Origin: Candidatus Saccharimonadota bacterium
GTDB lineage: Bacteria > Patescibacteriota > Saccharimonadia > Saccharimonadales > Saccharimonadaceae
Reading direction: 5' to 3'
Assembly: GCA_017533605.1 (NCBI GenBank)
Contig: JAFWKF010000005.1
Span: 1 to 59,076, forward strand
DNA length: 59,076 bases
The position numbers and the translations under genes are program-made. The notes under the pieces are model-generated. The model saw only the letters and a list, made by a program, of their open reading frames with translations, searched no databases and was not told the origin of the DNA. Position 1 is the first letter of the stretch. Each line of letters starts with the position of its first letter. Of the stretch, positions 53,946 to 59,076 are shown one piece after another.

Positions 53946-55772
53946 TTACTCTACAGTAACAGACTTTGCTAAGTTCCTTGGCTGGTCAACATTTAGCCCC
54001 TTAGCCACCGTTACATAATACGCAAATAGTTGCGAAATCAAATTCATCAAAATCGGAGTGAATATTTCCATAGATGTTGTAATTTTTATTACGTTCTCTA
54101 CTGGCAAATCAAAACTGTCTTCATTAGTCACCGCTATCACATGTCCGCCTCTCGCAAGAACCTCCTGTGTGTTCGATACCGCTTTTTCGTATAATTCCCC
54201 TTTTGGCAAAAATGCCATTACAAAGAATCTATCATCAATTAGTGCCAGTGGTCCATGTTTTAATTCACCAAAAGCATACGCATTTGCATCAATATAAGAA
54301 ACCTCTTTTAATTTCAAAGCTCCTTCCATTGCGGTAGGATAAGCCGTATCGCGACCCAAATAAATTGCATGCTCATATTCTGCATACTTCTTAGCTTCCA
54401 TTTTAATAGTGTTCTGGTATGCCCCAAGTACCTCCCGAATCTCATTCGGCAATTTAAAAATCTCCTCCACATAAGGTCTAATGATTGTGTTTCTTACTCC
54501 CTTAGCCTCTGCAATAGTTAAACCAAACATCACCATCGCAATCACTTGCGAAGTAAATGCTTTAGTAGATGCTACCGAAATTTCCGGTCCCACATGCACA
54601 TAAGTACCGCCATCTACTTCTCTAGCGATAGTTGAACCAATCGCATTTACAATCCCAATTGTCTTCACGCCCTGTTTTTTAATTTCACGTAGACATGCCA
54701 AAGTATCCGCCGTTTCGCCAGACTGCGACACTATAAGAGCCACCGAATCTTCCGGAACATAAGCCTGCCTATAACGATATTCACTCGCGATAACTACTTC
54801 CACCGTTATTTCTGGCGTAAATTTTTCAATGTAATATGCCGCTAAAAGCCCTGCGTGATAAGCCGTGCCGCACCCCACAATTATCAAATGTTTAATTTTT
54901 CTCAGCTCCGCTTCGCTAAGTCCAGGTCCACCCAATCTTACTGTTCCGTCTTTTATATTAACTCGCCCTCTCAGCGTTTCCATTAAAGATTCTGGTTGCT
55001 CCATAATTTCTTTTAACAAAAAGTGTTCATAGCCACCCTTTTGAATCGCCGCAAGATTAGTTTCAATCTCTTCCACTTTTGCAGACACTGGCTCAGCGTT
55101 CAAAGTCTTGATATCAACGCTGTTCTTCGTAACTCTCGCCACTTCACCATCGTTCAAATAAATTGCTCGCTTTGTATGGCCCACAAGAGCCGATGCATCC
55201 GAAGCAATCAAAGTTGCCCCATCACCAATACCAATTACTAGAGGCGAACCACTTCTTGCCACCACAATCTCATTTGGGTTATCTTCAGATATTACCGCAA
55301 TTCCATAAGTTCCTTTTGCAAGTTTAAGAGCCTGCACTACAGCATTTGCAAGTGGATACTTACCATCACCATAAAACGAATTGATTAATGCAGCTAACAC
55401 TTCCGAATCCGTCTCAGATTTAAATTCATGTTCCTTTAAGTGTTCTTTTAACTCTTTATAGTTTTCAATAATCCCATTGTGTACCAAATACAACTTACCT
55501 GCCCGATGCGGGTGCGCGTTAGCTTCACTTGGTTCACCATGCGTAGCCCATCTTGTGTGTCCAATTCCAATTTTGTCATCACGTTTTTTTCGTGCTAACC
55601 TCTCCTCTAAGTTACTAATCTTTCCTTTCGCTCGGATTAAAGTCGCCTTTCCATCATCATTAATTGTCACTATTCCAGCCGAATCATAGCCACGGTATTC
55701 CAGCCTCTTTAATCCAGAGATCAAAAAGTCCTGCGCATTATTATCTCCAACATATCCTACAATTCCACACAT
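53946..55772 (-). CDS. glmS: Glutamine-fructose-6-phosphate aminotransferase
   Basis: The 608-residue GlmS makes GlcN-6-P, the entry to amino-sugar synthesis. The catalytic cysteine is residue 2 (MCGIVGYVG); GHTRWATHG, a linker, and two SIS domains (SQSGETADTLACLRE; YLGRDTAYPTAMEGALKLKE) follow, ending with NLAKSVTVE. AAAGGAGG precedes the ATG. No glmS ribozyme-like leader is visible; the tRNA-Lys lies about 80 bases upstream. Its product is the substrate of GlmM 4 kb away. Confidence 0.96.
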   Translation of the reverse strand: MCGIVGYVGDNNAQDFLISGLKRLEYRGYDSAGIVTINDDGKATLIRAKGKISNLEERLARKKRDDKIGIGHTRWATHGEPSEANAHPHRAGKLYLVHNGIIENYKELKEHLKEHEFKSETDSEVLAALINSFYGDGKYPLANAVVQALKLAKGTYGIAVISEDNPNEIVVARSGSPLVIGIGDGATLIASDASALVGHTKRAIYLNDGEVARVTKNSVDIKTLNAEPVSAKVEEIETNLAAIQKGGYEHFLLKEIMEQPESLMETLRGRVNIKDGTVRLGGPGLSEAELRKIKHLIIVGCGTAYHAGLLAAYYIEKFTPEITVEVVIASEYRYRQAYVPEDSVALIVSQSGETADTLACLREIKKQGVKTIGIVNAIGSTIAREVDGGTYVHVGPEISVASTKAFTSQVIAMVMFGLTIAEAKGVRNTIIRPYVEEIFKLPNEIREVLGAYQNTIKMEAKKYAEYEHAIYLGRDTAYPTAMEGALKLKEVSYIDANAYAFGELKHGPLALIDDRFFVMAFLPKGELYEKAVSNTQEVLARGGHVIAVTNEDSFDLPVENVIKITTSMEIFTPILMNLISQLFAYYVTVAKGLNVDQPRNLAKSVTVE

Positions 55773-55853
55773 TCTACCTCCTTTTAGGTTAATCCCATTA
55801 TATCACAAGCTATCTTTAAAAAATAATTATTTTATGATATAATATATTCACTC

Positions 55854-55930
55854 GGTCCGGTAGCTCAGTTGGTTAGAGCACGAGCCTCTTAAGCTTGGTG
55901 TCGTGGGTTCGAGCCCCACCCGGATCACCA
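55854..55930 (+). tRNA. tRNA-Lys (CUU)
   Basis: Acceptor GGTCCGG/CCGGATC (second pair G-U), D-arm AGCTCAGTTGGTTAGAGC, anticodon stem CGAGC/GCTTG with loop CTCTTAA (anticodon CUU), T-loop TTCGAGC, encoded CCA. An extended -10 TGATATAAT (55838-55843) lies upstream. Confidence 0.96.
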
Positions 55931-55940
55931 AATGAAGGTA

Positions 55941-55972
55941 TTATTAAACCCGCCGTAGTGCGGTGTTTTTTT
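55941..55972 (+). terminator. tRNA-Lys terminator
   Basis: AAAC-CCGC, a CGTAGT loop, and GCGG-T-GTTT with seven T residues, just after the tRNA. Confidence 0.75.
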
Positions 55973-56215
55973 ATTCTGTACTTAAGTTAACAGAAACGTT
56001 CCCGCCGTCTAATTCTGGTAGGTTATTAATGTGTCCAATCTTTGAGTAACTATAGCTTGTATCGAATGATTCATAGAAGATTACGAGACAGTTATCACCA
56101 AATAACATTACATCACCGGCTTCGATATGCTTCGGGCTATAAGTATTTGTTGGTAGAGATTCATTTTTTTAAAGATATTAATTACTATTTTTTCACGATT
56201 ATTTTGCGCACCCAT
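55971..56215 (-). pseudogene. Frameshifted cyclophilin-like-fold gene
   Basis: The 3' frame encodes LPTNTYSPKHIEAGDVMLFG followed by NCLVIFYESFDTSYSY and SKIGHINN, typical of small bacterial cyclophilin-like-fold proteins, but it has no start of its own. A leaderless ATG (56215), six bases after TATAAT (56222-56227), opens a different frame (MGAQNNREKIVINIFKK) that reaches a run of seven A residues. Adding one A would join the two frames into about 81 residues, still shorter than normal. It is either decaying or read through by slippage at the A-run. Confidence 0.6.
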
Positions 56216-56249
56216 TATCACATTATAATACCATGATGTTAAAGCGATT

Positions 56250-56274
56250 AAAAAGGCCAGTCTATACTGGCCTT
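56250..56274 (-). terminator. Terminator of the third coiled-coil gene
   Basis: On the minus strand AAGGCCAGT-ATAG-ACTGGCCTT followed by T residues: a nine-pair perfect stem, 34 bases after the stop of the 56308 gene. Confidence 0.9.
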
Positions 56275-56307
56275 CTCAGGTAGGTTGGGTTTTGCTATTT
56301 AAGCAAA

Positions 56308-56907
56308 TTAAATCTTTATGTCTCTATATTCTTCAAATGCCTCCTCAACCTCTTTTAAGAGTTCACTCTCTTCCCTCTCTAAGCGTTCACGGATGGATTT
56401 CTTCTTTTCATAGTCCTTCTTCACTCGCCGAAGCTCATCTTCAAGAAGATCGCATGCACGCTCTAATCCTTCGCTTTCGTTTTTTGCTTCACTTAAGGCT
56501 TCTTCTTTTGCCTCTTTTAATTTTCTCACCTTTTCGTTCAGAGCATCACGCCGCTCCTTACGACTGTAAGCTCTTGCAAAATATACTAAAGCGAGTTCCT
56601 CTTCTTCATACTCATACTTAATCATCTTCGCTTTTTTAAAGCAATCGTCCATTTCTTCATGAACAGCGTTTGCTTCTTTGCTATACTCCTTAATCAAAGA
56701 AATGTTACGATCACGTACGAGATAATAAGCTTCCCAGATTTCATCAATCCGACCTTCCATCGTGTCAATTTCGGCATTAAGCCTATCACATTCTTCCCTG
56801 GCCTTTCTCTCCAACTCATACATTCTGTCAGTACGCCTCTGGGCGTCTTTGTATTCTTTCTCAACCAATTTCAATCGTTCCTTTGCTTCTTCTATATGCT
56901 TAGACAT
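56308..56907 (-). CDS. Coiled-coil protein, family member C
   Basis: A 199-residue, almost wholly helical charged protein related to those at 39954 and 40662: its middle block IWEAYYLVRDRNISLIKEYS followed by EEMDDCFKKAK aligns with theirs. No signal or membrane segment. The leader contains TTAGTACTTTAAAA and a long GGGAGGTTGGAAG ribosome region, both shared with the relatives. Possible promoter -10: TATATT. Function unknown. Confidence 0.8.
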   Translation of the reverse strand: MSKHIEEAKERLKLVEKEYKDAQRRTDRMYELERKAREECDRLNAEIDTMEGRIDEIWEAYYLVRDRNISLIKEYSKEANAVHEEMDDCFKKAKMIKYEYEEEELALVYFARAYSRKERRDALNEKVRKLKEAKEEALSEAKNESEGLERACDLLEDELRRVKKDYEKKKSIRERLEREESELLKEVEEAFEEYRDIKI

Positions 56908-57087
56908 CTTCCAACCTCCCTTTTAAAGTACTAACTTCTAGTTACTCCAGCTAATATACCATAAGATATTAAAAAATCAAGTCACTTCTTATTTCACCTA
57001 CAAATCGCCGTCAAAACCCGCCGCTTGCCTATATGCCTAATATACTTTTACGATCTCATCTTTGAGCCAAAACAATTTCTTGAAGTT

Positions 57088-57993
57088 TTAATTCCCTAGC
57101 GTCTTGATTTTCTTAAAATCTACTTTTTCTACTGCCTCACGCAAAGCCTTTTCCGACCCATAATGCGTTCTTCTTTCTGGCGCATCTGACAACATATGTT
57201 GCGCATACGGAAAACTCACAGCTCGCTCTAAAACTCCGCCTAGCTTGCCGGTTCCGCAAAGCACCTCTGCTTTTCTTACCTTATTAATTGGAATTTCTAA
57301 AGCTTGTTTCATCTCTTCCGGAAAGAACGTTAGCGAGAACAAATCCGCATCCTCTTCACCAGCTAACCGTCCATAGGCGATTGAAGTATTCCCTTCAATC
57401 CATAATCGGCTATCTAGTTTCCGCATCTTCGCGCCCTCTAAATTCATTTCGCAGCGCGCATATTTTTTCAGAGTTTCATCCATCATATCGCAGACAAAGT
57501 CCCCTTCGCACGTTGTCGTCATCACAGCCCTTGAAACATCCGGCGATTTCAGCCCATGCTTCGCATCGTACGATATAGTGTCGCTGATGTAATCGCAAAT
57601 AATCCATGAAAGTAGCCCTGTTTCCGCATTCTCCGCCACGAGGTAAAATTCTGTCCTCGCACCCCAAAATACGCTCGAATGTACTCTAAACATTGTCACG
57701 ATACCGTAATATTTTGGCGTATCACCTTCAAAAATCGCTGATTTTGCCGGTCTGAAATTTTCCGGCAAGAACTTCTGCATTTTCTCTGGTTCGGCGATCT
57801 CATAAAACATAAACGAACAATACGGTTCCACCACAAACGGCATCTTATCCGCCTTCTTAGTTGCCGAAGATACGATTTTCCGCTGCACCCACACCGGCAA
57901 ACGTCGTAATTTCGTCTGCATATAAGTCACTTTCCCGACTTCCATCGGGTCGACCAATTTTTCTACCGCCTTTGCATATTCCAAAATATTCAT
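57088..57993 (-). CDS. Protein of unknown function, possibly acetoacetate-decarboxylase-like fold
   Basis: A 301-residue soluble protein. I do not recognise it with confidence. Its central block (YYGIVTMFRVHSSVFWGART, then LLSWIICDYISDT) has the strand-rich look of acetoacetate-decarboxylase-like or DUF2071-type proteins, but I see no decisive lysine motif. The ATG lies six bases after TATAAT (58000-58005), preceded by TGC, and is divergent from the 58050 gene with a near mirror-image promoter. Confidence 0.6.
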   Translation of the reverse strand: MNILEYAKAVEKLVDPMEVGKVTYMQTKLRRLPVWVQRKIVSSATKKADKMPFVVEPYCSFMFYEIAEPEKMQKFLPENFRPAKSAIFEGDTPKYYGIVTMFRVHSSVFWGARTEFYLVAENAETGLLSWIICDYISDTISYDAKHGLKSPDVSRAVMTTTCEGDFVCDMMDETLKKYARCEMNLEGAKMRKLDSRLWIEGNTSIAYGRLAGEEDADLFSLTFFPEEMKQALEIPINKVRKAEVLCGTGKLGGVLERAVSFPYAQHMLSDAPERRTHYGSEKALREAVEKVDFKKIKTLGN

Positions 57994-58049
57994 AAAACGA
58001 TTATAGCATGCATATATAATATATATGTAGTGCGTGCTATAATGAACGC

Positions 58050-58334
58050 ATGGATGACTATGATGAATATGACGACGAGGATTATGGCCTCGATAAAGAA
58101 GACGACGATTTAGACGAAGAAGAAAGTAGCAACGATGATGGCTACTATGACGCTTCTTATTATGAAGCTCTTGGCATAGACGACGGCCGCTTTGACCGAG
58201 AACATCACATGCTCCCTCACTCCGGTTTTGGTTCTTCTGTTAATTTAGAAGAGCTCGACGAAGATCAGCGCGAAGCTTACGAACTCGGCTACGGCATCGG
58301 TGCAGAAGATTATGATCTGCACGACGACAATTAG
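58050..58334 (+). CDS. Short Asp/Glu-rich acidic protein
   Basis: The 94 residues are dominated by Asp, Glu and Tyr; the C-terminal third (LDEDQREAYELGYGIGAEDY) may fold as a helix-turn. No family is recognised. The ATG is six bases after TATAAT (58038-58043), preceded by TGC: a leaderless start. The 3' end overlaps the convergent 58331 gene by four bases. Confidence 0.65.
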   Translation: MDDYDEYDDEDYGLDKEDDDLDEEESSNDDGYYDASYYEALGIDDGRFDREHHMLPHSGFGSSVNLEELDEDQREAYELGYGIGAEDYDLHDDN

Positions 58335-58768
58335 TCTTTTTTCTTCTTAAACAATTTCGCTAAATGCGACGCATAACTAGCTTTTTCAGCCACATCAATC
58401 GCATCACCTACACCTGGCACTCTCCGCACTTCATCATAAACTTTCTGATGCACTGCCGCCCGCGTCGGAACTACGTTTCTTAAAGCTTGCTCCGCCGCAC
58501 TTTGCACCGCACCCACCGCCGCACCTTTTACGGCGTTCTTAGTTGCACATTTCGTCGCAATTTCCGTAAACAGATCCATGTATTTTTGATTAAGCGGACT
58601 TTTCTGAAACTCCGTTTCGAATTCCCCCACATCCTTACACTTCTCCCCCAGCTTTTCGATTTCGGCAAATAATGCGTCAATCTTTTTCTGCGCTTCTGTA
58701 TCGATTTCAAAACTATTCGCATACGCCGCTTTCCGCGCATCAATACTTTGTTTAATGATCTTATCCAT
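58331..58768 (-). CDS. Small helical protein with basic tail
   Basis: The 145 residues are mostly helical (IDARKAAYANSFEIDTEAQK), with an alanine-rich middle (VKGAAVGAVQSAAEQAL) and a KKKKD end. The middle could be amphipathic and touch a membrane. No family is recognised. ATG six bases after TATAAT (58775-58780), preceded by TGA. Confidence 0.65.
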   Translation of the reverse strand: MDKIIKQSIDARKAAYANSFEIDTEAQKKIDALFAEIEKLGEKCKDVGEFETEFQKSPLNQKYMDLFTEIATKCATKNAVKGAAVGAVQSAAEQALRNVVPTRAAVHQKVYDEVRRVPGVGDAIDVAEKASYASHLAKLFKKKKD

Positions 58769-58831
58769 GTTTTTATTATATCACCCAACAAACCACTTGC
58801 ATTTTATATCGTAATCATTTACAATTATCTT

Positions 58832-58907
58832 AATAGCAAGTGCTAGAAACTTGCTAGGTCTACGGGAGACCTTACTGTTCAAGATCGGCTTGGACAGTAA
58901 TTTTTTT
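58832..58907 (+). ncRNA. Novel small RNA of three tandem hairpins
   Basis: TTGCAT (58797-58802) and TACAAT (58820-58825), 17 bp apart, predict an RNA starting near 58832. It folds as TAGCAAGT/ACTTGCTA (58834-58856), AGGTCT/AGACCT around ACGGG (58856-58872), and TTACTGTTCAAG/CTTGGACAGTAA (58872-58900) followed by seven T residues. So a complete small transcription unit of about 76 nt with almost no unpaired sequence is visible. It has no sizeable reading frame and matches no class I know. It is antisense to the end of the 58872 small ORF. Confidence 0.75.
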
Positions 58908-58955
58908 AGTTTTAGGTTTACGAGTTAGTTTGAAATGAAATTCAATCTCTAGCAT
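58872..58955 (-). CDS. Possible 27-residue basic peptide
   Basis: ATG at 58955 follows a strong GAAAGGAG site at five bases. The frame (starting MLEIEFHFKLTRKPK) is lysine-rich and stops at TAA inside the terminator stem of the opposite-strand small RNA. It could be the last short gene of an operon entering from beyond the window edge. Confidence 0.4.
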   Translation of the reverse strand: MLEIEFHFKLTRKPKTKKITVQADLEQ

Positions 58956-59019
58956 CGCGACTCCTTTCGTTTTTGTTTTCACAAAATACTACGGAAATCT
59001 ACAACCCGACTATCTAGCA

Positions 59020-59076
59020 TCATCGCGGCAGATTCCCGTTGAGAGATTCGACCCTAACGGCCCACCATCCAGAACC
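59020..59076 (-). CDS. C-terminal end of an ORF cut by the window edge
   Basis: A minus-strand frame runs in from outside the window and ends at TGA (59020-59022), its last residues reading WWAVRVESLNGNLPR. A 14-codon frame begins at an overlapping ATG. Too little is present to identify it, and coding status is uncertain. Confidence 0.25.
   Translation of the reverse strand, partial: GSGWWAVRVESLNGNLPR

Noticed and set aside
55773-55853. glmS ribozyme/riboswitch upstream of glmS
   Set aside because: The leader is only about 80 bases to the tRNA-Lys and lacks the long pseudoknotted core a glmS ribozyme requires.
58832-58907. tracrRNA-like resemblance of the small RNA (tandem hairpins plus T-run)
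   Set aside because: There is no repeat array or Cas9 gene in the window, and no anti-repeat can be assigned; it is treated as an unassigned small RNA.

Overview
This window looks like a chromosomal segment of a host-associated, genome-reduced Patescibacterium (Candidate Phyla Radiation), most likely a Saccharibacterium (TM7). The pointers are: dense and often overlapping genes; many short acidic or coiled-coil proteins I cannot place; a DNA-uptake set (ComEC-like channel, ComM, type IV pilin-like protein, VirD4/TraG-like ATPase); an anaerobic ribonucleotide reductase; a threonyl-tRNA synthetase without its N-terminal TGS domain; and no amino-acid or nucleotide synthesis pathways. UGA is a stop codon here (for example at the ends of nrdD and the M50 protease gene), so the UGA-recoding CPR lineages are unlikely. 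The assignment rests on protein character, not on a database search.

Layout. 1-31 is the 5' end of a 16S rRNA gene on the minus strand, with its promoter overlapping the end of a gene for a surface-anchored secreted protein. 1.3-9.5 kb carries gyrBA and a VirD4/TraG-like ATPase with two small partner genes. 9.5-10.8 kb is mostly RNA: tmRNA and a run of hairpins. 10.8-13.9 kb holds comM and the infC-rpmI-rplT-rpmB translation cluster. 14.4-14.8 kb is the RNase P RNA. 14.8-22.8 kb is a minus-strand run with rimK and its retropepsin-like partner, a NUDIX/RNase H fusion behind a structured leader, a site-2 protease, miaA and thrS. 22.9-31 kb contains a DUF362 protein, a GT2 glycosyltransferase with membrane partners, a Rel enzyme, and nrdDG behind NrdR-like boxes. 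32-36 kb contains prfA-prmC, yebC and comEC. 36-43.5 kb encodes a 1073-residue repeat surface protein, paired coiled-coil paralogues, a phosphoesterase and a pilin-like protein. 43.5-46.7 kb holds ruvB and a CIRCE-controlled dnaK. 47.4-55.8 kb holds pta-glmM-acetyltransferase facing a surface-polysaccharide operon that ends near glmS. 55.8-59 kb holds a frameshifted cyclophilin-like gene, a third coiled-coil paralogue, small acidic genes and a strongly supported unassigned small RNA.

The most striking system-level signal is a recurring start module, TGn-TATAAT-N6-ATG. It places the expected transcription start at the start codon of at least a dozen genes, including prfA, ruvB, the pilin-like gene, pta and the polysaccharide operon. 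These look like leaderless mRNAs driven by extended -10 promoters. They sit beside a second class of genes with ordinary Shine-Dalgarno leaders (gyrA, dnaK, glmS, nrdD, yebC).

Other points of interest are an AUC start codon on infC, candidate structured RNAs at 17.2 kb, 44.6 kb and 58.8 kb, intrinsic deviations at quinolone-associated positions in both gyrase subunits, a paralogous coiled-coil family with a shared leader element, a tmRNA with a non-consensus T-loop, and an anaerobic reductase whose C-terminus lacks a recognisable glycyl-radical motif.
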